Assembly: GCA_964428355.1 (NCBI GenBank)
Contig: CAYRYU010000073.1
Coordinates: 1-36,258, forward strand
Length of the DNA: 36,258 nt
Source of the DNA: CAYRYU01 sp964428355
Lineage (GTDB): Bacteria > Muiribacteriota > Ozemobacteria > Ozemobacterales > Ozemobacteraceae
Direction of reading: 5' to 3'
How positions within the stretch are numbered: position 1 is the stretch's first letter; each line of letters opens with the position of its first letter. The position numbers and the translations under genes are program-made. Positions 1-8,860 of the stretch are shown here, piece after piece. The notes under the pieces are model-generated. The model made no database searches. It had not been told where the DNA came from and saw only the letters and a program-made list of their open reading frames with translations.

Positions 1-1266
1 GGGAAGGAAACGCTGATCGAACATTCCCTCTGCCATGAGCTGAAGATCAACTCGAAGGACCCTGCCCTTCCCGACACGGTTTGCGTCTCCGACTCGTATC
101 CCGAATACTCCGACGACCCTTCGGTCGCCTCGGGAGTGCTCTCCAACACGGCCGCGCTCGGGAACTTCACGATCACGGTCGCCGAGACCGCCCAGGCCGA
201 CAAGCTCGAATCCAAGCTCTCCTACTTCCCCCTCGAGAACGCCCTTTCCACATTCGGGGTCACCAGCGGGAACTTCACCGTCAACGGCAAGACCTTCTAC
301 CTGGACTCCGAGAACACCGACGTCAAGGAACTCGCCGCGATGCTCAATTCAGCATCGTTGAACGTGAAGGCCCAGGTCAACGAGGGCGGCCGGCTGGTTC
401 TCGAATCGGTACTGACGGGAACCGCGAATGCCGTCAAAGTTTCCGACGGAACCAGCAACATGGCGACGGTTTTCGACCTCCAAAATGTCCGGGCCGCGAG
501 GGATGCCGAGTTCAGCATCGGGAACAAGAAATACGTCACGGCCGAGAACGTCGTGCGGAACGCGGTCGACGGGTTCGAGCTCATCATCTCCGGCAAGGGG
601 GTGGCGAACATCGATGCCCGTCCCACGATCCGGGGCGGAAAGATCCAGGCACTCCTCCAAGTGAGGGAGGGCAACATCCAGAAGATCAGGAACAAGCTCG
701 ACGAGATGGCTTTCACCCTCGTCGAGGAGGTCAACGCCATCCATCGAACCGGCTTCGATCTCGAGGGGACCACGGGCCGGAACTTCTTCAAGAACATCGT
801 CAGCAACGATCCCAACCGGCCCTACAAGGATTCGATCAAGCAGCTCGCGCTCGAGGATTGGATCGTCCAGGACCTGAACACGATCGCGGCAGCCAAGGGA
901 AGCCTTGCTACCCCAACGGATCGCCTGCTTACCACCAACGGCGAAGGTGATGGAAGCAACGCCATCGCCATCGCCCAGGTGAAGCACACAAGGTTCTTCA
1001 ACGATGGGAAGGCAACCATCGACGATTACTACAACGAGGTAGTTACCCAGTTGGCTACCGAAAGCCAGGGCTTCGAGACGCGGATGACCTCGACCGACGA
1101 TCTCATCACACAGCTCAAATCGCAGCGGGACGAACTTTCAGGGGTGTCCCTCGACGAGGAGCTGGCCAACCTGATCAAGATCCAGCAGTCCTACAACGCG
1201 GCGGCCAAAATCATTTCGACCATGGACAGCATGATCGAAGTTGTCGTGAACGGACTGGTCCAGTGA
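1..1266 (+). CDS. flgK: Flagellar hook-associated protein 1 (FlgK), C-terminal part
   Basis: The frame is open from the first base of the window, so this is a 5'-truncated gene with 421 visible residues. FlgK forms the first junction zone between the flagellar hook and the filament. The last residues show the FlgK/hook-type D0 helix (SLDEELANLIKIQQSYNAAA, then STMDSMIEVV near the stop), which is diagnostic. The preceding part is a variable D2/D3-like region with AEFSIGNKKY and a GFELIISGKG stretch. A GTG at 136 lies in frame but is internal, because coding sequence continues upstream of it. flgL follows after 75 bases, the usual flgK-flgL order. Identification is firm; the true start lies outside the window. 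Confidence 0.93.
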   Translation, partial: GKETLIEHSLCHELKINSKDPALPDTVCVSDSYPEYSDDPSVASGVLSNTAALGNFTITVAETAQADKLESKLSYFPLENALSTFGVTSGNFTVNGKTFYLDSENTDVKELAAMLNSASLNVKAQVNEGGRLVLESVLTGTANAVKVSDGTSNMATVFDLQNVRAARDAEFSIGNKKYVTAENVVRNAVDGFELIISGKGVANIDARPTIRGGKIQALLQVREGNIQKIRNKLDEMAFTLVEEVNAIHRTGFDLEGTTGRNFFKNIVSNDPNRPYKDSIKQLALEDWIVQDLNTIAAAKGSLATPTDRLLTTNGEGDGSNAIAIAQVKHTRFFNDGKATIDDYYNEVVTQLATESQGFETRMTSTDDLITQLKSQRDELSGVSLDEELANLIKIQQSYNAAAKIISTMDSMIEVVVNGLVQ

Positions 1267-1341
1267 CGAACACCGGAAGGGGACCCGCCGGAAGAAAGAA
1301 CCGGGCCCCGCAGAAGGAATAAGGGTTAGGAGGCGGACATC

Positions 1342-4300
1342 ATGAGAATTTCCAACCAGTGGATCACGAACTCCTTCCTGAGGTCGATCAACAAGAACTA
1401 CAGCGAGCTGAGCAAGACCGAAATCCAGATCAGTTCGGGTAAACAGATAACCACGCCTTCCGAGAACCCGATCAACAACGCTCTTGCGATGCAGCACAAG
1501 ACCGAGATCAACGCAAACAGCCAGTATATCAAGAACATCGAACGAACCACGGAATGGCTTAACAACACTGACGGGGCGCTCACGACCATCGAGACGATCC
1601 TGCAACGGGCCCGTGAACTGGCGGTCCAGGGGGCCAACGACACTCTCGTTCAACAGGACCGGGATGCGATCGCGATCGAGATCGACCAGCTTCTCCAGGA
1701 GATCGTCACCGTCGGGAACACCAACGTCGGAGGCGATTTCATCTTCGCCGGAAACGATACTGCCACCAAGCCTTTCGAATTCATCACCGGACAGAATGCC
1801 GGGACGATGAAGGACATCGTGACGTATTCAGACGGCACAATCCGCTCCGGGCAGAACCTTTCGAGCCTCCTGGACGTCATGTACAAAGGCGACGACAAGG
1901 ATCTGATCACGGAAATCGAAAAAGGCGTCACGCTCAGCAAGAACGTCAACGGGGCGGATGTCTTCTTCCGAGGTCTTCCAATAAGCCAACAGCCCACTAT
2001 GGAGACCAGCACCCCCCCAATCAGCGAAAGCCTTCCCCTCGGAACCCTCAACTCCGGGCGGGGCGTCCAGAAGGGCGTGATCATCCTCACCGATACGAAC
2101 GGAATCGAGTTCGAAATCGACCTCACCAACGCAAACCGGCTCGAGGACGTCATCTATTCGATCAACTCGACCCGGTCATTCGAAGCCGGGATCGATGAGG
2201 TTCCTTCCGAAACCGCCACAGCCCTCGGTTTGAATCGCAACGCGGGCACGGCGAGCACCCTGATCGGGCTCTCGGATCCCCAGATGACCTCCAAGAGCAC
2301 CCTGCTTTCCTCTCTCAACCAGGGAACGGGAGTCCCCGAAGGGTTTCTCAGCATCTATACCAGGGACGGAAGGAACATCCGCATCGACATTTCCGGCGCA
2401 AGCACTGTTGGCGACATCGTCGATCTGATTTCCGCCGCGGGGGATGGCGGCACTCTCAAGGGTCGATACGACCAGGCCAACCATCGCCTCGAGATCACCG
2501 ACTTGACCTCCGGTCCAGGCGAGTTTTCGATCGACTCGAGGCGCAACCAGCTCTATGTGAAGGATCTTCCCCCCCATACCGCGGAGGATCTCGGGATCAT
2601 CGGATCGGTTTCCGGAACCCACGCGACGATGACCGCCACCGGACTTGGAATCCAGGAAACCGTCCCCGCCGGCGGAACGATCCGGGGAAACTATGATTCC
2701 GACATCCAAAGCGCGGCCGACCCCCTCCGTTTCATGAACAACGGGATGGGGGTCGACCTGGGGAACATCGTTCTCGACATGGGGGCGATCCAGCGAAGCG
2801 TGAATCTTTCGGCCTGTCTGACCATGCAGGACGTGGTCGATACCGTCAATACGGTCGGAGCAGGGCTTGTCAATGCCCAGTTCAACACGACGACCCGGAT
2901 CCTCGAAATCACCGACATCTCGGGGGGAGGAAGCAACTTCCGGATCATCGACGGCGGCGGCTCGGTGGGGAACTGGCTGAGCGCAGACTACGATCCGGCC
3001 GTGAAAAGCGCGGACGATCTCCTCCAGAACATGAACCAGGGGGCCGGCGTCGAAAGGGGTTTCCTCAGGATCTGGCATACCGACGGAACCTCCGCCCAGA
3101 TCGATCTCACCTCGGCAAAGACGATGCAGGAGGTCGTCGATGCCATCGAGGCCCAGGACGGGGCGAATGTCGATGCCAGGTTCAACACCACCTCCCTCAG
3201 ACTCGAGGTCCGGGACCGGACCGGCGGAGCCGGCGCCCTCAGCATCGAGGAAGTCAGCCAGCTCCCCGCCACCTCGGCGGAGGATCTGGGCATCAAGAAG
3301 ATGGTGAACGCGGGCCAGACAATCATTTCGAATCTCGACGCGGCCCTGCAGAGCATCAATACTCCCCTGAGCAACCTCAACAACGGGGGCGGGGTTGACC
3401 TCGGCAGCATCAGGGTCACGCACAGCGGAGGTTCCACCGCCACCGTCAGTCTCCTGGGAGCCGTGACGGTCAACGACGTCATCAACCGAATCAACGCCCA
3501 ATCGGGTGGAATCGTTACCGCAAGCTACAACGCAGTCACCAACCGGATCGAGATCAGGGAAAACGGTGCCACGGGAGCGGGCGTTTTCAAGATCGAGGAG
3601 ATGCCTTCCGGGCCGGCAGTCTCCGCTCGTGAAATCAGCACCGTTGCGGATGCCCTGGGACTGTTGAAATTCTCGGAGGGAACCACCCTCGTGGGCAATC
3701 GCCTCTCTCCTTCGGGTCTTCTCGAGACTTCCTCGCTCTCACTTCTCGTCCCTCCTCCCGAGATCGGAAACATCGTTCTCCGGGGCGGGGATGACAAGCC
3801 AGTCACCATCGATCTCACCACAGCCCGCACGATCGGGGACGTGCTGACCGCGATCAACAATTCCGGGAAATTCAGTGCTGTATGGGACACGGTCAACAAC
3901 CGGTTCGTCCTCCGCGACACGAGCGCCGTCGTCGGGGATGCGGGAATCAGGGGCGAAGAGGAGACCAACACGGCCCGGGACCTGGGCTTCCTCGACGGGT
4001 CGATGAACTATACCACCGATGTGCTCACCGGCGGCCCCCTTGCCGTGAAAGGCCTTCCCACCCTCGTCGGGTCGGAAGACCTCGAACCCGCCGTCACCGA
4101 GAGCACGCTTCTGGCAGACCTCAACTGCGGCCGGACCCTGAACAAGGGAACCAACCTCGGCTTTATCCGGATAACCGACAAGGCCGGAAACTTCAAGGCC
4201 ATCGACCTGCGAAACTGCAGCACGATCAAGGATGTGCTTGATGCGATCAACGACCCCGCCAACGGACTCTACATCGAGGCCAAGATCAACTCGTCGAAGA

Positions 4301-5079
4301 ACGGGATCGAGATCGCGGACCAGAACCGCGGGGCGAAGGGGAAGCTCGAGATCGTCGACGTCGATACCACCACGGCCCTGGACCTCGGAATCGCGTTTTC
4401 CACCTACGACCAGCGGATCGTGGGGAAGGACATCGACCCGGCGGTTTCCCGGGAAACATTGATCTCGAGCCTCAAGAGCGGATCAGGCGGGGTTCCCCTG
4501 AGCAAGGTGTACGTCCAGAGCGGCGACTACTCGGGAGAGATCGACCTGGCAGGTTGCGTTACCGTGGGTGAACTTCTGGACAAGCTTTCGGGCTCGGACA
4601 ACAACCTCGATCTTACCGCCTGGGTCGATTCCGATGGAAAGCGGATCAATCTTACTAACACGGCGGGTCTTCCCTACATCAAGGTCCGGGATCTCGGGGA
4701 ACCCGACCAGGCGACCGCCTCCGCCCTTGGCCTTGGAGGCGATCGGAGCATCTTCGAGACCATGATGGACCTGAGGGACAACCTTCTTCGCAACGATCCC
4801 AAGGCCATTTCCGATCGAAGCATCGCCTTCATCTCCGAAGACCTCGAGCGGGTCCTCGACTACCACGCCGAAGTCGGCGCAAAGACGAACCGGGCCGATG
4901 CATCGAAAGAAAAACAGCAAAATCTCTCTCTGCATCTAAACAATCTGCTCGATGTTGTCGAAAATGTAGATATGACAGAAGCCATTACCCGGATGACTCA
5001 ATTGGAGACTGCCTTCCAGGCAGCGCTTCAGGCCGGGTCGACGATTCTTCAGACCACCCTGTTGGATTTCCTGAGATAA
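1342..5079 (+). CDS. flgL: Giant flagellar hook-associated protein 3 (FlgL) with eight internal repeats
   Basis: FlgL forms the second hook-filament junction ring beneath the flagellin filament. Residues 1-150 are a typical FlgL D0/D1 N-terminus (MRISNQWITNSFLRSINKNY, then SSGKQITTPSENP). The last about 100 residues are the matching C-terminal helix (VDMTEAITRMTQLETAFQAA, ending LLDFLR). Common FlgL proteins have about 300-450 residues; this one has 1245. The extra mass is residues about 229-1135: eight copies of a 90-140 residue module resembling the Flagellin_IN (hook IN) motif, each with a GV-x-x-G start, an IDL strand, a VVDxIN helix, an LEI/D strand and often an ALGL/DLGI end. A GGAGG ribosome site precedes ATG 1342. 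The end of the gene (about 4900-5000) is visibly more AT-rich than the rest. Identification is firm; the purpose of the enlargement is unknown. Confidence 0.93.
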   Translation: MRISNQWITNSFLRSINKNYSELSKTEIQISSGKQITTPSENPINNALAMQHKTEINANSQYIKNIERTTEWLNNTDGALTTIETILQRARELAVQGANDTLVQQDRDAIAIEIDQLLQEIVTVGNTNVGGDFIFAGNDTATKPFEFITGQNAGTMKDIVTYSDGTIRSGQNLSSLLDVMYKGDDKDLITEIEKGVTLSKNVNGADVFFRGLPISQQPTMETSTPPISESLPLGTLNSGRGVQKGVIILTDTNGIEFEIDLTNANRLEDVIYSINSTRSFEAGIDEVPSETATALGLNRNAGTASTLIGLSDPQMTSKSTLLSSLNQGTGVPEGFLSIYTRDGRNIRIDISGASTVGDIVDLISAAGDGGTLKGRYDQANHRLEITDLTSGPGEFSIDSRRNQLYVKDLPPHTAEDLGIIGSVSGTHATMTATGLGIQETVPAGGTIRGNYDSDIQSAADPLRFMNNGMGVDLGNIVLDMGAIQRSVNLSACLTMQDVVDTVNTVGAGLVNAQFNTTTRILEITDISGGGSNFRIIDGGGSVGNWLSADYDPAVKSADDLLQNMNQGAGVERGFLRIWHTDGTSAQIDLTSAKTMQEVVDAIEAQDGANVDARFNTTSLRLEVRDRTGGAGALSIEEVSQLPATSAEDLGIKKMVNAGQTIISNLDAALQSINTPLSNLNNGGGVDLGSIRVTHSGGSTATVSLLGAVTVNDVINRINAQSGGIVTASYNAVTNRIEIRENGATGAGVFKIEEMPSGPAVSAREISTVADALGLLKFSEGTTLVGNRLSPSGLLETSSLSLLVPPPEIGNIVLRGGDDKPVTIDLTTARTIGDVLTAINNSGKFSAVWDTVNNRFVLRDTSAVVGDAGIRGEEETNTARDLGFLDGSMNYTTDVLTGGPLAVKGLPTLVGSEDLEPAVTESTLLADLNCGRTLNKGTNLGFIRITDKAGNFKAIDLRNCSTIKDVLDAINDPANGLYIEAKINSSKNGIEIADQNRGAKGKLEIVDVDTTTALDLGIAFSTYDQRIVGKDIDPAVSRETLISSLKSGSGGVPLSKVYVQSGDYSGEIDLAGCVTVGELLDKLSGSDNNLDLTAWVDSDGKRINLTNTAGLPYIKVRDLGEPDQATASALGLGGDRSIFETMMDLRDNLLRNDPKAISDRSIAFISEDLERVLDYHAEVGAKTNRADASKEKQQNLSLHLNNLLDVVENVDMTEAITRMTQLETAFQAALQAGSTILQTTLLDFLR
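2026..4745 (+). repeat. Eight degenerate Flagellin_IN-like protein repeats inside flgL
   Basis: Units begin near 2026, 2299, 2721, 3015, 3361, 3741, 4104 and 4459. Each encodes a line such as LLSSLNQGTGVPEGFLSIYT or PLSNLNNGGGVDLGSIRVTH, followed by a VNDVINRIN-type helix and an LEI-type strand. Spacing varies from 91 to 141 residues, so the copies are old and diverged and do not look like recent DNA duplications. The units are recognised at protein level only. Confidence 0.8.
4937..4964 (+). promoter_or_regulatory. Possible sigma-28-type promoter inside the end of flgL
   Basis: TAAA at 4937-4940 is followed after 16 bases by GTCGAAAA at 4957-4964, which matches 6 of 8 bases of the flagellar sigma factor -10 consensus GCCGATAA. 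The usual spacing is 15, so this is one base long. It lies in a locally AT-rich patch of an otherwise GC-rich gene, 137 bases upstream of fliW. It could give fliW-csrA their own flagellar-class transcript. This is a weak call from pattern alone. Confidence 0.3.
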
Positions 5080-5101
5080 CTGGAGCGCGACGAAGGAACT
5101 T

Positions 5102-5599
5102 ATGAAGATCACCACCACTCGATTCGGGGAGATCGACTTCGCCAAGGAAGAAATCATCGACTTTCCGGAAGGTCTTCTCGGATTCGACGACTTCCACGGA
5201 TTCGTAATCCTCAACCCAAACGACGGCGGTCCCTTCCGCTGGCTCCAATCCACCGAGGATGGCGCTCTGGCTTTCGTCATCATCGAGCCGCTCAGTTTCA
5301 TGTTCGAATATGATCTCGAGGTTTCCGACTCGGATGCCGCCTTCCTGGGACTGACCAACCCCCAGGATGCAGTCGTCTATTCCATCGTCACGATCCCCGA
5401 GAACTTCCAGGACATGACCGCCAATCTTCAGGGGCCGCTCATCATCAACAGCAAGAGCCGAAAGGGTCGTCAGATCATTTCCGGCAACTCCAAGCATCAC
5501 ATCAAGACCAGGATCATCGATGAGATGACCAAACGGGCCGGCAAGATCAAGGATGTGAAAGATTCCCTGGAACCCGACAAGAAGGAGGGCCAGGGCTGA
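5102..5599 (+). CDS. fliW: Flagellar assembly factor FliW
   Basis: FliW is a small cytoplasmic protein (165 aa here, normal for the family). It binds newly made flagellin and also CsrA; when flagellin is scarce FliW is titrated onto CsrA and relieves repression of flagellin translation. Recognisable family features are the N-terminal TRFGEIDFAKEEIIDFPEGL, the motif GLLGFDDFHGFVIL, then WLQSTEDGALAFVIIEPLSF, and the NLQGPLIINSKSRKGRQII segment near residues 110-130. It lies 22 bases after flgL and its stop TGA shares one base with the csrA start (TGATG at 5597-5601), implying translational coupling. It is the partner of the GGA hairpins in the two flagellin leaders downstream. Confidence 0.95.
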   Translation: MKITTTRFGEIDFAKEEIIDFPEGLLGFDDFHGFVILNPNDGGPFRWLQSTEDGALAFVIIEPLSFMFEYDLEVSDSDAAFLGLTNPQDAVVYSIVTIPENFQDMTANLQGPLIINSKSRKGRQIISGNSKHHIKTRIIDEMTKRAGKIKDVKDSLEPDKKEGQG

Positions 5600-5850
5600 T
5601 GCTGGTTTTGACGAGAAAGATCAACGAAAAGATCATCATCGGCGACGATGTTGAAATCGTACTGGTGGATATCGGCAAGGACCAGGTGAAAATTGGAATC
5701 AACGCGCCGAAATCCGTCAAGGTACACCGATGGGAGGTCTATGAGGAAATCCAGAGGGAGAACCGCGAAGCGGCCAACACGAAGTCTCTCGATCCTTTGA
5801 AGAACCTGCCCAAGGAGATCCTGAAGTCGTTTGGAAAAAAGTCAAAATAG
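5599..5850 (+). CDS. csrA: Carbon storage regulator / translational repressor CsrA
   Basis: CsrA is a dimeric RNA-binding protein that represses translation by binding GGA motifs, ideally in hairpin loops, at or near ribosome sites. The N-terminus is canonical: MLVLTRKINEKIIIGDDVEI, then VKIGINAPKSVKVHRWEVYE, which includes the conserved RNA-binding arginine of the VHR segment (R44). The body ends near residue 60; a basic extension of about 23 residues ending KKSK makes the protein 83 aa, at the long end for the family. It overlaps fliW by one base, and flagellin follows after a 171-base leader packed with GGA motifs. Adjacent fliW, csrA and flagellin genes strongly suggest the FliW-CsrA-flagellin feedback circuit known from Bacillus and Campylobacter. 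Confidence 0.97.
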   Translation: MLVLTRKINEKIIIGDDVEIVLVDIGKDQVKIGINAPKSVKVHRWEVYEEIQRENREAANTKSLDPLKNLPKEILKSFGKKSK

Positions 5851-6021
5851 CTTAATTCTATACGAAAGAGCGAGAAAACAGGAGAGATACGGGAAAATAA
5901 GGAGTTTTCCACGGAATTCCAACCTAATGGATTAGGCTCAGGAAATCCGATGGATTCAGTAGATAGGGGCAATAAGCGTTAAAAGCGGAGAAGGAAGCCC
6001 CGAACTGTATGGAGGCAAAAT
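5851..6021 (+). promoter_or_regulatory. Leader of first flagellin gene, rich in CsrA-type GGA sites
   Basis: The 171 bases contain ten GGA triplets (starting at 5881, 5892, 5901, 5913, 5929, 5941, 5952, 5987, 5993 and 6011). The one at 5929 sits exactly in the loop of a hairpin CCTAA-TGGA-TTAGG (5923-5936), with an outer TTCC/GGAA pairing (5917-5920 with 5941-5944). ACAGGAGA at 5878-5885 matches the core of the CsrA consensus ACARGGAUG. The last GGA is part of the ribosome site GGAGG (6011-6015), six bases before ATG, and lies 18 bases from the GGA at 5993, a spacing a CsrA dimer can bridge. Binding is inferred; the motifs are seen. Confidence 0.65.
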
Positions 6022-8619
6022 ATGGCCCTAAGGATTAATACAAACGTCACAGCTCTAAATGCCCACATGAACCTGGCCATCAACGACGGCCGGCTCTCCG
6101 GGTCGATAGAGAAGCTCTCCTCGGGACTGAGGATCAACAGAGCAGCTGATGACGCGGCCGGACTTACCATTTCGGAAAAGCTCCGCACCCAGGTGAAGGG
6201 AATCAACCGGGCCATCATGAATGTCCAGGATGGAATCAGCCTTATCCAGACGGCAGAAGGCGCGCTCAACGAGATCCATTCCATGTTGCAGCGCATGCGC
6301 GAACTGGCCATCCAGGCCAGCAACGACACTTTGACGACCACCGACCGGCTCGAGATCCAGAAGGAAATCGCCCAGTTGAAGGAGGACATCAACCGGATTT
6401 CCTACGGAACCGAGTTCAACACCCGAAAGCTCCTCGACGGAACCGGGACCGCGGCCATTTCAACCAGCTCCCCGGACAACCTCGAAGGCATCGTTACCGG
6501 AGAGGTTCTCACGTTTTCCGATTTCTCCGTCGTCGTGTACCCCCAGGCGTACTACGACACCACCCTGGGATGGATCGAAAAGCGCGGAGTGGCTCAACAG
6601 CAGCATTCGAACATCTTCACCAAAGTCGATGGTACCATAGCTTCGAGCGGTACAACGCTGCAGTCGATTGCCAATTTCTACGACAACAATGGATATTTCA
6701 TCCTCGATGCTCCCCAGACCCTTTACGTCCAGGGCGACAACCATCAGGGAACCATGGTGGTGAGCAAGGATATCACCCTCAAACAGCTGGGTGAGAGAAT
6801 GCAGGCCGCCATGACCACCGACTCTCTCGGAAACGGCCTCCATTTCGAAGGCTCCACGGTCGTTTACAACGTCTCCGGGGAGAACAACGGCCAGTACACC
6901 GTTACCACCGGAAAGAAGGGGAACATCGGGCGGATCAACTTCACCGGAAATGAAGATCTCGTGACCGCCCTGGGTTTCCAGGAGACCGTTCTCGCCGAGG
7001 ATCCGGTCTACTCGATCGCGGTCACCAACATCGGGGTCCCGGTTGGGGAGCGCAACACCCTCACCACCCAGATCGCGGGCCACCGCGCCGCCGGGCTCAT
7101 CCAGGGGATCGACCTGGCCTTCAATCCCCCCGAGTCCGCATTCGTCAACACCATGTCAGCCCAGCTCGGAGTTTCGATCCCCACGGCGTTCGAGTTCACC
7201 ATCGATGATTCGACCTCCGTCGCATCGGTTGCAGTGATATCAATCCCCGCCGGACGCTTTGCCATGAGTCAGATCGCATCGATCATCAACGGCACCTGCG
7301 TTGCTGAGAACCTCACCGTGCGAGCCAAGATCAACGATTCCTATGCGATCGAGATCTATACGCTGAACACCGGGTCCGCAGGCTACTTCACAATCTCGGG
7401 TGCCCCGACGAATGTCCTGGGGATCGCGAACGGTAAATACTCCGGCTCCGGTGGAAACGCAGGTCAGATGACAGGTTTCCAGGCAATGACCAATTACGAC
7501 TTCAGCTCGACCTCCGTGGCTTTCACGATCACGGACATGCACAATCTGACCACGAACACCATTTCCATCGCTCTGAATGCCAACTACAGTGGGCTTGCCT
7601 CGCTGGTCGAAGCCCTCAACCTCCAGCTCGCGGTCAGTCTGCCCACGGTCAGGGCATACGACAGCAACGGCGTCCTCCAGTTCAAATCGACCGAAACCGG
7701 TGTCGAGTCGAACTTCAGCATCGCCAACGTCGCCAACACGGTCGAGGGAATCCTTTTCATCAACTCCGGACGCACCACCACCGGGTTCGACGGATATGCC
7801 GCCGACCAGAACTTCGCCTACGAGCAGTCCTCCACCTTCTTCGGATGGGTCGTCGCCTCCAACGCGGTAACCGTGGGAGACGATGCGCTATCGTTCCGCG
7901 CCACGGACCTCGACGGCGACGGTTTCGACATAGCCTTCTCGGCGGGTTCGGTCATGGATGGAAACGCCTTCTTCACGATCACGAGCATCGCGAACGAGTT
8001 CAACCGGCTCGCCAGCGTGAATGGCGTCAAGCTGGCGGCGGAGATCCTGACCGGTACACAGCAGATCAAGCTGTATTCCACAACCCCCGGGGAATCCGGA
8101 CGGGTGGTCCTGACCGACCTTGGAAGTCCCGGCTCTGACAATACTCTGCTCAAGACCCTCAGCGTGATTCCCGCGACCTATGACAACGGTTACGGGGATT
8201 GCGAATACACGATGCACGTCAAGGACAAGTTCATAATGTTCCAGATCGGGCCGAACCAGAGCCATTCGGCGAAAGCCAACATCGTCAGGTGCGATGTCAA
8301 GGCGCTGGGAGTCGAGGACCTCGATCTCACGAACATCCGGACCGCCCAGGAGGCGATCGGCCTGATCGACAAAGCCTTGCAGATCATCTCCTCCGAACGT
8401 GCCAAGCTGGGCGCGATCGAAAACCGGATGACCTACACTTCCAACAGCCTCGAAGTTGCCCTCCAGAACATGTCGGCTTCCGAATCCCGGATCCGCGACG
8501 TCGACATGGCCCGGGAGGTGATCGAGATGACGAAGTTCCAGATCCTGCAGCAGTCCGCGACCGCTATGCTGGCTCAGGCGAACACGACTCCCCAGTCGGT
8601 GCTCGACCTGCTCCGGTAA
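6022..8619 (+). CDS. fliC: Flagellin 1, giant form with about 620-residue central domain
   Basis: Flagellin is the filament subunit, exported through the flagellar type III apparatus. Residues 1-140 are a classic D0/D1 N-terminus (MALRINTNVTALNAHMNLAI, then SSGLRINRAADDAAGLTISE and ELAIQASNDTL). Residues about 767-865 are the C-terminal partner (LDLTNIRTAQEAIGLIDKAL, MSASESRIRDVDMAREVIEM, ending SVLDLLR). Common flagellins are 270-500 aa; this has 865 because of a beta-rich central region of about 620 residues. The start is fixed by GGAGG six bases upstream. The second flagellin downstream has a related centre (compare SIANFYDNNGYFILDAPQTL here with DVAQFYDANGAFALETQQLL there). Expression is probably controlled by CsrA through the leader. 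Confidence 0.95.
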   Translation: MALRINTNVTALNAHMNLAINDGRLSGSIEKLSSGLRINRAADDAAGLTISEKLRTQVKGINRAIMNVQDGISLIQTAEGALNEIHSMLQRMRELAIQASNDTLTTTDRLEIQKEIAQLKEDINRISYGTEFNTRKLLDGTGTAAISTSSPDNLEGIVTGEVLTFSDFSVVVYPQAYYDTTLGWIEKRGVAQQQHSNIFTKVDGTIASSGTTLQSIANFYDNNGYFILDAPQTLYVQGDNHQGTMVVSKDITLKQLGERMQAAMTTDSLGNGLHFEGSTVVYNVSGENNGQYTVTTGKKGNIGRINFTGNEDLVTALGFQETVLAEDPVYSIAVTNIGVPVGERNTLTTQIAGHRAAGLIQGIDLAFNPPESAFVNTMSAQLGVSIPTAFEFTIDDSTSVASVAVISIPAGRFAMSQIASIINGTCVAENLTVRAKINDSYAIEIYTLNTGSAGYFTISGAPTNVLGIANGKYSGSGGNAGQMTGFQAMTNYDFSSTSVAFTITDMHNLTTNTISIALNANYSGLASLVEALNLQLAVSLPTVRAYDSNGVLQFKSTETGVESNFSIANVANTVEGILFINSGRTTTGFDGYAADQNFAYEQSSTFFGWVVASNAVTVGDDALSFRATDLDGDGFDIAFSAGSVMDGNAFFTITSIANEFNRLASVNGVKLAAEILTGTQQIKLYSTTPGESGRVVLTDLGSPGSDNTLLKTLSVIPATYDNGYGDCEYTMHVKDKFIMFQIGPNQSHSAKANIVRCDVKALGVEDLDLTNIRTAQEAIGLIDKALQIISSERAKLGAIENRMTYTSNSLEVALQNMSASESRIRDVDMAREVIEMTKFQILQQSATAMLAQANTTPQSVLDLLR

Positions 8620-8637
8620 CTCGATAAGGAGGATTCC

Positions 8638-8706
8638 ATGAAAGGCACCAAAAGGATCGCGAAGCGTTTCATTCCCCCAGTGAAAATTCCCCCTGTCTTC
8701 CGCTGA
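8638..8706 (+). CDS. Possible 22-residue basic peptide after flagellin 1
   Basis: A strong ribosome site AAGGAGG (8625-8631) lies seven bases before ATG 8638. The frame encodes a 22-residue peptide, MKGTKRIAKRFIPPVKIPPV plus Phe-Arg, with eight Lys/Arg and no acidic residue. It begins 18 bases after the flagellin stop and ends just before a hairpin terminator, so it would be on the flagellin 1 transcript. I recognise no family. It could be a real small protein or a chance frame behind a GGA-rich CsrA-like site. Confidence 0.3.
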   Translation: MKGTKRIAKRFIPPVKIPPVFR

Positions 8707-8722
8707 TCCTGATCGACTGGAA

Positions 8723-8757
8723 CGGGCGTTTCTCCGGATTTCCCGGGGAAACGCCCG
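8723..8757 (+). terminator. Hairpin terminator after flagellin 1
   Basis: Left arm CGGGCGTTTCTCCGG (8723-8737) pairs with right arm ending GGAAACGCCCG (8757) over 15 positions with one G-U pair and a four-base loop. The following bases hold only a short T run (TGTTTG), so termination may be partial. It separates the flagellin 1 transcript from flagellin 2. Confidence 0.6.
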
Positions 8758-8860
8758 CCCTGTTTGAGCCCCAATTCTCTTCCCCAACAACGGGATCATT
8801 CAATTCGCGCCCCCCCAAAGTCGACCAGCGCGAATGGAACCGAGGGTTGAAGACCTGAAA

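Noticed and set aside
2176..3501. Long open frame of 441 codons on the minus strand inside flgL
   Set aside because: It is a shadow of the codon bias of flgL; the translation shows no recognisable family and the plus frame is clearly FlgL.
5980..6006. TAAA-N15-CCCGAACT as a flagellar promoter for flagellin 1
   Set aside because: It would start transcription at the ribosome site and remove the leader; the -10 matches only four bases.
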